Shown here: piece by piece, positions 36,869 to 46,621 of the stretch
Layout: every line of letters begins with the position of its first letter
Position numbering within the stretch: position 1 is the first letter of the stretch
Assembly: GCA_964036275.1 (NCBI GenBank)
Contig: OZ038439.1
Coordinates: 7,353,169-7,417,168, forward strand
Source of the DNA: Litoditis marina
Lineage: Eukaryota; Nematoda; Chromadorea; Rhabditida; Rhabditidae
Reading direction: 5' to 3'
DNA: 64,000 bases
Notes under the pieces: model-generated
What the model saw: the letters and a program-made list of their open reading frames with translations, nothing else
What the model was told of the DNA's origin: nothing
The model's database searches: none
Program-made: the position numbers and the translations under genes

Positions 36869-38553
36869 CTATTTCTCCACGATCTCCGTGATCTCTCGTC
36901 TTTCTTCTTCCGTCAATCTAGTGCTATTCAACAGCGTTTTCACCACGTACGAGATCTGTAATCGATTGGTTACACATAATTATTACATTATATATTGTTT
37001 TAGAATTATATGTTATTATTGTTTCATTATAACATAATACCATGTAATCGATTGATTAGAAACCAGTATAATTTAATCGATGGTTAGAAACCATTTCTAT
37101 ACCAAGATAAGAATATAAAAAGAGTCGTCTCGCGATGTGGAGTGGTTAGAAGTACTGATAAGGTACCCAACAGAATGAGAAAGCTTCCCTATTAAACTGA
37201 CAACATAGTGTGGCGCAACACTAGAACCAGATGACATAGATCTCGCGAAAGAAGTGATAGGGCGGCGTAGCAATCCCCACAAAAGTTCATGAGATCACCT
37301 CATGAGCTATTTGCATGAACTTCTCATGAGATTCTATTGATTGCTATGCTACAACATTGAGAGTTCACAAGCAACTCACGAGGTATCTCGTGAGAAACTC
37401 ATATGAACTTCTCATGAGGTTGGACGGTTTGCTACGCCGCAGGGAGTGAATCGATGTAGTTTCATCTCGAAAAGTGACAAGGTCAAACTATATACACAGC
37501 GGAATTTGACAGCTTAGAAATATATGAGCAGAGTACGTATGCTAGAAGATCCCGACACCTTCATCCCGTTCTGCGTCTCTCGCTCTGCCTCACTATTTCT
37601 TGTCTCTTACATCCCGGCGGGATGCAAGAGCGGAGAAATAGCGTATGTATGAGGAGACGCAGGACGGGATGAAGGTGTCGGGATCTTCTAGCATACGTAC
37701 TCAGAAGGAGGCCGGTTCGGTGCCGAACCTTCTCACGTACACGTCGTTGAATGTGAAATTGATGAATTACATGACTTGATATTCATTTTACCTGTTCTTT
37801 GTACTCTGATACGAGTTTTTCGCGGATTTCGTTCACTTGTTGGATGGTTTTCAATTCCTGAAACAGTTGGAAGTTATTATGTTGGAAGATAAATTTACGG
37901 TGAAGTAGAGACAGTATTAGAAACGGAGAAACATGCAGTAGAAAAAGACCACAAGAGGAGGTGAAAGAGAAAGAAAAGAAAGAGGAATGGAGAAATAGGC
38001 ACACGAGAGAGCTGGAGAAAAAGATAGAGAGAGAGAGAGGGGAGAAAGAAAGGAGAGTGAAAAAGAGAGAAAGAATGAGTAGAAAGATGGGGAGAGTGCG
38101 AAAAAAGTGCTAGAGAGAAAAAGAAGAGAGAGATAGAGAGAAAGTTACCTCCTGCAGTGCGGCGATTCTCTCGTGAATCTTCTGGCGATGTCGTCTCACG
38201 GCGTCCCGTCGTCGAGCTTTCACCTGTGAAAGCAAGCATTGGTAGGTTATCTGTCTCTCTCTCCCTCTACAAATTTCCTTTCTCTCTCATTCTCTCCTTT
38301 TTGTCCTCGTCCCTATGTCTCCCAATATCTTAAAATCTCTCCATTTTTTCGTTCCCCCCCTGTCGCTTTTTTTCATGCCTTCTCATCTTCTTTGTATGTC
38401 TCTCTTTCTTTTTTCTATCCTTTCTCTCTCTCTATCTCTCTCTTTCTCTTTCTCTTTCTCTCTTCCCTCTCTCTCTCTACTCACATCCTCATCATAGACC
38501 GTCTTCATCTTCCCAGGAGACGACCTTTCATAACTTCCCGACGCTTCATCCAT
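36869..38553 (-). CDS. bZIP-like gene B (short paralogue: basic region and zipper only)
   Basis: Four exons: 38553-38485, 38223-38149, 37857-37792, 36955-36869. They total 297 nt, 98 aa. Exon 2 is the basic region: VKARRRDAVRRHRQKIHERI then AALQE. It keeps the N-x7-R-x9-L spacing of bZIP proteins, but the invariant Asn is Arg28; Arg36 and Leu46 are in place. Exon 3 (22 codons, ELKTIQQVNEIREK...) continues the coiled coil with an Asn in the core; exon 4 ends ISYVVKTLLNSTRL... Exon sizes 75 and 66 nt and all phases equal those of gene A. Exon 1 is the counterpart of gene A exon 2, but the frame upstream of its ATG contains a stop, so the acidic N-terminal exon is absent. A DNA-binding or dimerising protein without an activation domain is inferred; expression is unproven. 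Confidence 0.68.
37262..37440. mobile_element. CTCATGAG-family MITE, copy 1
   Basis: Inverted ends GCGGCGTAGCAATCC / GGACGGTTTGCTACGCCGC bracket many CTCATGAG and CATATGA half-palindromes. It lies in bZIP B intron 3. Four copies occur between 37 and 42 kb. Confidence 0.75.
37531..37702. repeat. Long palindrome with ~49-bp arms in bZIP B intron 3
   Basis: GAGTACGTATGCTAGAAGAT onward at the left is repeated in inverse at 37654-37702 with about one mismatch. The ~75-bp centre has its own smaller inverted repeat (CATCCCGGCGGGATG). It is probably a young fold-back element. Confidence 0.75.
37930..38146. repeat. GA tract in bZIP B intron 2 (CU in the transcript)
   Basis: Purine-rich on the plus strand and so pyrimidine-rich in the minus-strand transcript. 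It lies immediately downstream of the 75-nt basic-region exon. Confidence 0.8.
38246..38478. repeat. CT tract in bZIP B intron 1 (GA in the transcript)
   Basis: Pyrimidine-rich on the plus strand, lying immediately upstream (in transcription order) of the basic-region exon. It is complementary in composition to the tract in intron 2. Confidence 0.8.
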
Positions 38554-39089
38554 TCTTTCCTTCTTTTGTAAAATAACTTCCTAGAAATTCTGAAAAAAAA
38601 AATGAAATTTAGACAAATTGTAACCTGTATGTAATGTACATTTCACCTAGAAGCCGTTTTTCAACGGTTCCATTGGAGCAACTGCAGTTCCCGATAAGTT
38701 AGTAGATCTAAAAACTTACGTTAAAAACCGGCTGCAGTCAACCCAGTTATTGTTAATTCACGTTACTTCATTGGTACATGCGCTATGCGAAATATTTTGT
38801 GGTTACTTTAAATTGAACCAATCAAAGTTTATGTTTATGTTCACGTAATCTTATATCTTTAACTCATTTTGTTCTCACGATAGCACTACATTATATCGGT
38901 ACGAAACACTTCCCAACTTCCCAACTTCTGAACTTCTCAAATGGCAAGTATTTCATAGCACTCAACTGCTATAAATAACTGTTAATAACTCACCGCGCGC
39001 GTTGATTGTATACAGGGAATGATATTGATTAGATGAGTATTTTATTTGCACACTTTACTGATAAGACCAAGACTATAATTGGGGTGGCG

Positions 39090-39375
39090 TCTCTTGAGAA
39101 ATCAGACCATTTGGGTATTCCGCCCACTTTTTACCCATTGGGTACCCCATTTGCCTCACTTCGTAGAGCGATGGATATTTGGGTATCCGGCCCATTCGTT
39201 ACCTTTTGGGTACCTCATTGGGGGCTCGTTTGCCAAATTCTGTTGAACTCTCGGTATTTGGATATTCTGCCCACTTTTAACCCAATGGGTACCCCATTTG
39301 CCCCATTCCACTCAACTCTGGGCTGCTCATTTGATACCCATTGGGTATCACTTGGCCCATTTGGTTATATTTTGA
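39090..39375. repeat. GGGTACC/CCCATT minisatellite upstream of bZIP gene B
   Basis: Three to four loose repeats of TTGGGTAT, CGCCCACTTTTTACCC and TTGGGTACCCCATTTG over 280 bp. The same words occur in the coding exon 1 of gene A at about 44827-44895. It lies 0.54-0.82 kb upstream of the first gene B exon, where the missing activation-domain exon would be expected. Confidence 0.6.
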
Positions 39376-40007
39376 ACGGGTGCAGGTCTTTTCAACCCGT
39401 GTAAATCGAGTGATTCTCAAGAGAAAGAAGTGAGTCTGTCCCATTTGATTGTAGAATGATTATTCTATGGCAATTCTCATGGGACATAGCCGTGGAAAAT
39501 CTGGTACCAAGTCTTGCGTTAACGAGCTCCGGACTAAGTACCCCCCTAAGTCCCATTTTCTAAAAACGAAATTTCCTCATCGTTCAACAGAAGATGAGGA
39601 AATTTATGCATTTAGATTAAATTTTTTCACTCAAGAACACAGTTTTGTCGCATTAATGACTCAAAAATTGGCGATTTTTCGAGCCATGCATGAGCGAACA
39701 AGCCACGCCCCCTTATGTCCTCTTCTAACTACCCAAGGTTCTGTCTGAGTTGTCGCTGAACATATTGCTAACCGCTCACCGCGGTATGCTCTTCTATTGT
39801 ATAGTCTTCAACTCAAATCTAACTCGCCACTACATCTACAACACAAACCACTGTTTTTTATTCATCTGTGTGAATATTTCGCAACCTATTGGGTTTTTTC
39901 ATTCATTCATTTTTCTCTAAATAAGTTTAAACTTTTAACATACCGCTTGATTTCACTTACGGTCGGATGGTAGGAGAAAACCACCGTTCCTAGGGTTTCC
40001 TGGCACT

Positions 40008-40246
40008 GGATATAGTCCCGGTCATTTCCACTGAGACTTGGCAGCAAGCCAATGAATGGAAAAAGGGATTTTTAACCACTTTTGAGTTTGATTAAACTGG
40101 AAATCGCTGTTAGATGTTGTGCAGTTTCCTAAAAACAAGTCAATGAAAAAGGTTTTCAAAAAATTTATATCTAGTCTAAGAAATAGCCATCCGAAATTCT
40201 TGGCATGATGCCAATGGGTCTCAGTGGGAATGGAGCACTATAGTCA
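40008..40246. repeat. CCCACTGAGAC-family element, copy 2
   Basis: Same 239-bp design as 6038-6276: TATAGTCCCGGTCATTTCCA and ACTGAGACTTGGCAG at the left; CCAATGGGTCTCAGTGGGAA and CACTATAGTC at the right. Confidence 0.7.
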
Positions 40247-40376
40247 CAATTTACACAGACAAAAAAACAGCAGTTTGTGTTGTGGCCGAATAGCCGTGTT
40301 CGAATCTACGCCGAACCTCACCGTCGTTCACCGATTCAACCATACGCTGTCCACAACGGTTTGATGAATTCTCTGG

Positions 40377-40544
40377 TTGCGTAGAAATCCCTCCAAAATC
40401 TCATGAGTAATATACCTCACGAACTTCTCATGAGATCCTATCGATTGCTGTGCCACATAATTAGAAGCTCACGAGGTATTCATGAGAATCTCATGAGAAA
40501 CTCATATGAACTTCTGATGAGGTTGGACGGATTGCTACCCCGCC
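40377..40544. mobile_element. CTCATGAG-family MITE, copy 2
   Basis: Ends GGTTGCGTAGAAATCC and GGATTGCTACCCCGCC are degenerate relative to copy 1, but the internal CTCATGAG order is the same. Confidence 0.65.
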
Positions 40545-40710
40545 TGTGACGAATCGTCCACCGTTTTGCAGTCGTAAACCTTGTTGAGCAACTAGAAAAA
40601 AGTCGAAAGTTTCCCAAGTTGGTTTCCAGAGAGTCAGTGAAACTTTTCGGTTTTCAATTCCAGAGGTTCAAGAGCAGTCGAGGAATGTATTGATGCCGGA
40701 ACATCAGCCT

Positions 40711-40830
40711 CGACGAGAGAGTGTGCAGGTCGGAGAGACGCAGACTGCTCCAGCATGCTGCAACCTCATTGACCTTCATGCTCTCTCGCTTTTGTAGCTG
40801 GCCAATCACAGAAAGTCAGCCAATCTCCTC
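40711..40830. repeat. GAGAGAGTGTGCAG-family palindromic element, copy 2
   Basis: About 85% alike to 36546-36665 by eye; both have CATGCTCTCTCGCTTTTGT followed by GCTGGCC. Confidence 0.6.
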
Positions 40831-41010
40831 CCTCCGAGTATATTGTCGATTCGCAGAAGGAATCCACTGATTTTGTTTGAGTATGTGGCGCAGTCCATAT
40901 TCCACTTCCAAAAAGCATATTTTTATGACCGGGGGAAGAGTAAGAAATACGGCTGTTTGTTTTTTCAAAAGTTTCTTCGCGTTTAAAATATTCTGAGTTC
41001 GTTTTCCCTT

Positions 41011-41193
41011 ACGGCGTAGCAATCCCTCCAATCTCACGAGAAGTTCATATGAGTTTCTCATGAGACACCTCATGAGCTACACACGAACTCTTAACGTTGT
41101 AGCATAGCAATCAACAGAATCTCATGAGAAGCTCGTGGGAATAGCTCATGAGGTAGGTACCTCATGAGATTTTTGAGGAATTGCTACGCCGCC
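41011..41193. mobile_element. CTCATGAG-family MITE, copy 3
   Basis: Termini GGCGTAGCAATCCCTCC and GGAATTGCTACGCCGCC, with internal GTAGCATAGCAATC at the midpoint as in copy 1. It is a full-length member. Confidence 0.75.
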
Positions 41194-41910
41194 TTGTTCG
41201 GCTAGGCTATGTAGCTATGTTACAGCACGAAAATCAACGCCTTTTCGAACGGCACGCGACCCAGTGTCTCAATGGGAACGAAAATCGAAGGTCATTACTG
41301 ATGTCCTCCAATCTCTTAGTAATTATTAATCATTTGTAAAATCAATTGTTTATGTATTGCTGTTTTTGGATCTCAGGACCCGTTTGCCTTTTTTCTATTT
41401 GAATTAGTTCGGGCGGAACACACTTGAACTCTTTTTACTTCTCCAAAGAATGTTTGCGGGAGCCCGTATAGTTCCAATCATTCCCACTGAGACCTCGACA
41501 GTGAAAATCATTCTGAGCGGCAGTTACCTTTTCTACACTAAGTGGGTGAGAATTCTTTTCATAAAACTTGTTATTTCAGTCAAATAAATTCATTCGAAGT
41601 TGCTGCAAAAGTCTCACTGAGAATATAAACCAAAATGCATACGTTTAGAGAAAACAGTTATGCAACTCAGTTCCAACATCATTTTGAGCCGGCGTCAAAG
41701 GCCACTAAGGCCGCTAAGGCCACTAAGACACACTTCTAAAAGCCAGAAGGAAACATTAGTGGTTTCGTTAACATGAAATGTCTGTATCATTAATTCACTT
41801 GCACACCGGTTCGCGTTTCATTCTTCCACTTTTTTGACGGTCTTATTTCAATTGAATGGACCCTTTACGGTCTTTGTTGAGGAAATGGGGTCCTATAGTT
41901 GCAGATCAGT

Positions 41911-41999
41911 TGGCGTAGAAATCCCTCCAATCTCACGAGGAGATCATATGAGTTTCTCATGAGGTATCTCATGAGCTATTCGGGGGATTGCTACGCCGG
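41911..41999. mobile_element. CTCATGAG-family MITE, copy 4 (internally deleted)
   Basis: Only 89 bp: both termini (GGCGTAGAAATCCCTCC and GGGGATTGCTACGCC) are present, but the central half is missing. Confidence 0.7.
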
Positions 42000-42033
42000 C
42001 AGGCATACACGGTTTCTGTCGCCCTATCCCGCC

Positions 42034-42100
42034 GTAGTTTGATCGCGTTGCTTCTCGGTCGAATTCTTGAATTGAGGCGTGTATCGAGATCAGACTACAA
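42034..42100. repeat. TTGTAGTTTGATC-family palindrome, copy 2
   Basis: GTAGTTTGATCGCG at the left and CGAGATCAGACTACAAA at the right. Confidence 0.5.
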
Positions 42101-42254
42101 AGGAGATTCGGTCACTCGCTTTGAAAATGGCAGGAACTTTAAAGGAGGACAGACTGGAAAGCTAATATTGAAGAGCTTATCAAGAGAAACCGATAAGTAT
42201 AACTTTTGATTCAAACTAACAAACCTAATTTGCATACGGTTGACACGTGTTTGC

Positions 42255-42406
42255 CTGTTTTGGCGCGCGCAACGTTATATTTAGGTACCCCGGGGTACCT
42301 AAACTAGCTTTCCTTTCTGCCCCCCCCCCTTTAAAGGAGGCCAGACTGGAGAGCTAATTTGGGTACCCCGGAGTACCTAAACATAACCTTGCGCGCGCCA
42401 AAACAG
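42255..42406. mobile_element. GC-rich inverted-repeat element
   Basis: CTGTTTTGGCGCGCGCAA and TTTAGGTACCCCGGGGTACC at the left are mirrored at the right (TTGCGCGCGCCAAAACAG). The interior contains a poly-C run and TTTAAAGGAGGCCAGACTGG, a near copy of host sequence at 42138-42166. Confidence 0.7.
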
Positions 42407-42906
42407 ACTAAAACTGTGAATGTGAACCGTCGGCAAATTTGGTTGTTTAGTTCGAGAATAAAAAGGTACATATCAGTTCCTCTTGAGTAGCTCTTTCATT
42501 CTTTTCTTTCTGTTCTCTTTAAGCGAGAATGATTGTTTACTTCAGTTGGCGGTTGAACAGTCAAACTACACTCACTACTGATAAGCTACTATTATACGCG
42601 ACAGTCATATGAATCAGACCTCAAGTGTATCGGAAAGTAATCGATATCGAAATATTTCGAAACTCTGATTTGAAACCTCTAATTGATTGATAGTTGTATT
42701 TTGTAATTTTTAGTACACTTATTAGACTGAAAAAAACATTGCTTTCATGAAAGAATCACGTGTTCTTCAGGTATCAAATCAACATTTCCCAATACATAAC
42801 CGCAGATTTTACACAATACTCACAGAAAAACAGTATATAAATATTCATTGCTAAATCTGAGCTATTATTGCTGTTCCTGAGTATCTTTTTCTTATTTTTC
42901 TTTATT

Positions 42907-43847
42907 CTAGATGAGATTCTGGATTCCCTGTTTTACCTCCTTGGGTAAAAAAGACTTCAACAGCGTTTTCAACAGGTGGGCATACTGAAATATGAACGGT
43001 TGGAAGGAATTCACATATATTTATAGAGTACAATAATAATGATAATAATAATATTATAAAGTGTATTGCAAGGTCTTACAAAGTGAACCATCCAAGAGAC
43101 GACTCCGCCGAATCCCGGGCCTAATTACACAATAAATCTACAATTCTCCGTGATTCGTATTTGTCTTAGATTTTGAAGTTTTTACTTTGTAAAACGCTGT
43201 AATGAACTTTCAATAAATCGCAAACATTGATATATTTTTTAATCACTCCAATTTAACTCATCGAATTATATCTATCTTTTGTTTCCAACTTTAATAAGCC
43301 TGGTTCACTAACTGAATGCAACTTTTTACTTTTTATTGCATTCCGCCTATATTTATTCTGAGCAACGTATTTCTTTTTTGGGAGATCATTTTTATACGAA
43401 AAAAAAGTATTTTCACCTTCTTTTTCCACTCCAAAACTTCTTTTTCGCGAAGTTTATTCATTTTTTCGAGTCCGAAAATTTCCTGAAAGTATATGGAGAT
43501 TGTGATATTAGAAGAAAAAGTTGAAAGACGAGGGGAAGAGAAAGAGAGAATAGAGAGGTAGAGGGAGGGGAGAGAGGGAGGGGAGAGAGGGAGGGGAGAG
43601 AGGGAGGGGAGAGAGGGAGGGGAGAGAGGGAGGGGAGAGAGGAAGGGAAGGGAGAGAGGGAGGGGAGAGGGAGAGAGGGAAGGAAGAACTAAGAAAAAGA
43701 GGAGAAGGAAAACATTGAAACTAAGAAAAACATACCTCAGGCAGTGTTGCTATTTTGTCCTTAATGTTCTGGCGATGTCTTTGCACGGCGGCTCTATTTC
43801 GGGATAGCTTCTGGAGTAAATTGGTCGTTATCCAGGGGTCTCTCTCT

Positions 43848-43890
<43 letters not shown>

Positions 43891-44188
43891 TCTCTTTCTC
43901 TCTCTCTCTCTCTTTGTCTCTTTCTCTGACTATCCCTCTCTCTCTCGTTGTCTCTTTCTCTCTTTCTCTTTCTCTTTGTCTCTTTCTCTGACTATTCCTC
44001 TCGCTCCCTCTCTATCTTAGTCTCTTCTTCACTCCCTCTTTCTCATCTCTCCGTCGCTGTCTTTCTCTCTCATTTATCTGGCTCTCCCTCCCCGACCTCT
44101 CTTTTTCTCTTATTCTCTCCTTTTTATTGGTTATTCCCTCTCTCTTTTCCGTACTTTCTCCCCTACTCTTTCTTGCTTTTTTCTATCC

Positions 44189-44222
<34 letters not shown>

Positions 44223-44359
44223 TCTTACCTCTTCCTCATCTTTTGTCTTAATCTTGCCGGGAGCCGATCTTTTACCAACTTTCCTGGACGATCCATCCTT
44301 CCCATTCTTTCTCTCAGAATAATATTGCTGAGAGCTGCTGAAAAAGGCAAAATTACTCG

Positions 44360-44425
<66 letters not shown>

Positions 44426-45233
44426 TTAAGAATATGTTTTTCGAGTCTTAGCAGGGTTTTCTTGAAATAAACCAGCGATAAATGTATACTGAATGGAAGT
44501 TCAAGAACTGACTCAGAAGTGACCAGTTTTCCGACTTTTAGGTGGTTCTATAAATATATAGATATAGAACCATCTAATTTTCCAAATTTAAAATTTCTTT
44601 TCCGAACATCTAAAAGTTGCTAAATTTAAAATTACACACGGCGTATACGTTTAAATAAAGAAGAAACGATAAGACCAACAAGTAAATAAACAAACAAACT
44701 TTCAAACAAACAACAACTCACCTCGCCTGGCCATAGTCTATCTGGTACTTGCATTGATTAGAACACGCCGATTGCCCAGTTTCGCTGATAGCAGAACAAT
44801 CGCCATTGCACAATTCCTGAGGAGTTGACCCATTTGGGTACCAGTCACCCATTCGATACACAACTTGCCCCATTTGGTCCCATTTGGGGCCGGACGATGT
44901 AGCACACAGAAACTGGTCAAAGTTTTCTCCAAAATCTAAATCATTTGCCGGGAAGGAGTTATCGGTGGAAGGTTCGGTTACTTCTCCAACAAAAAAGATT
45001 TCCGGTTCGTTGGTCTTGTAGGTAACCGGGTCAGTGCTGGGGGTACGGTCGAAAAACTCTGGGGAGACAAGGCTGATGGGGTAGTTATCCAGAGAGGGTA
45101 GATCAAAATCTTCAGGAAAGGGCAAACCGTCCGAGGGAACCGCTAGATCCGGCGACGGACCGAAAAACTCTTCCGGTTGCGGTGTGCGGAGCGGTTCGGG
45201 ACGGTCAGAGACGGAGAGGGGTGTGTCGAACAT
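42907..45233 (-). CDS. bZIP-like gene A (full-length paralogue)
   Basis: Five exons: 45233-44722, 44337-44229, 43810-43736, 43482-43417, 42984-42907. They total 840 nt, 279 aa. Residues 1-170 are an acidic, Pro/Ser-rich domain (PQPEEFFGPSP, LPFPEDFDLPSLDNY) typical of activation domains, with a Cys-containing stretch near its end. Residues 171-207 are basic/polar with SAPGKIKTKDEEE. Residues 208-232 are the basic region, KLSRNRAAVQRHRQNIKDKI followed by ATLPE. It fits bZIP N-x7-R-x9-L: Asn212, Arg220, Leu230. Exon 4 (EIFGLEKMNKLREKEVLEW...) is the start of the zipper with a core Asn; exon 5 ends YAHLLKTLLKSFLPKEVKQ... A sequence-specific nuclear transcription factor is inferred; no one-to-one family name is recognised. 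The second Met of the open frame is used as start because the first 29 codons look like leader sequence. GATA and ACGTG motifs lie upstream. Confidence 0.75.
43525..43700. repeat. GGGAGGGGAGAGA minisatellite in bZIP A intron 3 (CU in the transcript)
   Basis: At least six near-perfect 14-bp units of GAGAGGGAGGGGA type, then looser GA sequence. It lies immediately downstream of the basic-region exon in transcription order. Confidence 0.85.
43840..44226. repeat. CT tract in bZIP A intron 2 (GA in the transcript)
   Basis: CTCTCT with TTTGTCTC and TTCC interruptions for nearly 390 bp, filling the intron before the basic-region exon. It can pair with the downstream CU tract in the pre-mRNA. Confidence 0.85.
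44361..44423. repeat. (TA)n microsatellite in bZIP A intron 1
   Basis: About 31 uninterrupted TA dinucleotides next to the exon 2 acceptor. Confidence 0.9.
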
Positions 45234-45336
45234 ATTGAGCAGAATACAATACAATATAACACTTTTGTTGAAAACGAAATAAGAGTAGACGAAAGTCGTG
45301 TATAAATGAACTGATAACAAATGTGACTTGCTTTTA

Positions 45337-45352
45337 TAGCCAGCTTATCAGT
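45337..45352 (-). promoter_or_regulatory. TATA-like and GATA sites upstream of bZIP gene A
   Basis: On the minus strand ACTGATAAGCTGG is followed by CTATAAAAGC, about 105-120 nt before the start codon. A second GATA site (GCTGATAAGT on minus) is at about 45488. ACTGATAAG-type sites bind intestinal GATA factors such as ELT-2 in C. elegans. Confidence 0.5.
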
Positions 45353-45411
45353 AGTTTGAAAAGTCGTGACAGGCCAGTGTTCTAACATGATGCAACAATT
45401 GATTATTCCCT

Positions 45412-45470
45412 TTCTCTCTTTATCTCTCGTCTCTCTGTCTCTCTGTCTTTCTCTCTCTCTCTATGCTTGT
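45412..45470. repeat. CT microsatellite upstream of bZIP gene A
   Basis: Short CTCTCTGTCT tract in the promoter region. Confidence 0.7.
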
Positions 45471-45614
45471 ATCTATAGTCTAGAACACTTATCAGCACAT
45501 GATGAGCACTGCTGACAGAGGCCATGAAACCTTGGTACCAGCCCACACACTAGATAACTCCACCCAATAGTTCACATAGAACGGAACTCACACACGGTAG
45601 CAATACTCGTAGTC

Positions 45615-45705
45615 AATTGCACGGTTACGTGAAACATTTTAAACACAACAGAATTCAGAAACGTGCAGTACAAAATGCACGATGCATTCTCATCAGACCT
45701 AGTTC
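45615..45705. promoter_or_regulatory. Conserved upstream block of bZIP gene A
   Basis: AGTCAATTGCACGGTTACGT, GAAAC, TTAAACACAACAGAATTCAG and AAACGTGCA match in order a block at 48030-48118 upstream of gene C. Its retention in both promoters suggests either recent duplication or constraint. Confidence 0.6.
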
Positions 45706-46548
45706 CCGTGACTATTCAATTTACTTCTAGTCTAGCTCGTGAGGTACTCACGAGCTATAGCTTCGTGTTTCACGTGCTATCTTACCGGTTAGAGCCCGTG
45801 AGGTGAAGTGTTTTAGCCGATCAAACCACTACTCTAAATGTGTATTTCAAGGAATCTTATAAGGTTTTCTCAGGTGAGTATTGCTGATTTATAATATATA
45901 ATAAAGTTTATTGCGCATAGATTACATAAAAACCAAGTTCTGTACATTTAGCTTTTAATTGCTGTGTCTGTAATTTGATCCCGTGTTCTTTCAATCATAA
46001 TTAGACGACTCAGATTATGTCACAATTCTCGCCAAAGCCAATCAATCGCTTATCAGTTTCATGACTCGATTTTAAATTTCAAGGACAAAACTAACGTAGG
46101 TAGCAATTCAGTGGGGACAGCTGAGTTAGCGTCATCATTATATGAGTTTGCCATTCAAAAAGTTATAAGTGTAGCATCTTTTTTGTATTCTGCAACAAAT
46201 TATGCATTAGACGATACAGAAGCATATTTTCTGTGGCGATAAACTAGACTTTATTCTAAAAACGAAATAGATGGTAGTTTTTCAGTGTGTTGGGGTTTGT
46301 TTGGTAACACAATTAACAACAATATTATGACGTTTATTGGTAATAAAGGTTTGTGAAACACAATAGATCATCACTGACTGGTTGCTATTGGAGGTGCGAG
46401 AAGCTCAGGAAGGCCTGAAATACGAACGCTAGTCTACTTTGAACGGATATTTGAATAATAATCAGTTCGCTTCAGAACATGTAATATAGATTTTGAGGTT
46501 TTTTCTAAAAAAAACTTTTATGGTGTCTATTGTACTGTCCTGCAGTGT

Positions 46549-46614
46549 TTGTAGTTCGATCCCGTGGCTTTTCGGTGAGCTTTCGAGATCAAACTATAAC
46601 GATCAAACTACAAA
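46549..46614. repeat. TTGTAGTTTGATC-family palindrome, copy 3
   Basis: TTTGTAGTTCGATCCCG at the left, CGATCAAACTACAAA at the right, with an extra internal GAGATCAAACTATA half-site. It lies just downstream of the predicted end of gene C. Confidence 0.5.
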
Positions 46615-46621
46615 GATTTGA

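Larger units (their letters stand above)
38560..42900. other. Intergenic region between bZIP genes A and B
   Basis: No gene is recognised. It holds a GGGTACC/CCCATT minisatellite, three CTCATGAG MITEs, a CCCACTGAGAC element, a palindrome of the 36546 family, a GC-rich inverted element and a short CCACTAAGG repeat (41700-41735). Some open frames of 70-120 codons are present without splice or family support. Confidence 0.6.

Noticed and set aside
39033..39404. 123-codon plus-strand frame over the GGGTACC minisatellite
   Set aside because: It is explained by the repeat; there is no start context or matching exon on either side.
37262..41999. CRISPR-like array suggested by repeated CTCATGAG words
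   Set aside because: The repeats are palindromic halves of MITEs with terminal inverted repeats, irregular spacing and eukaryotic context.
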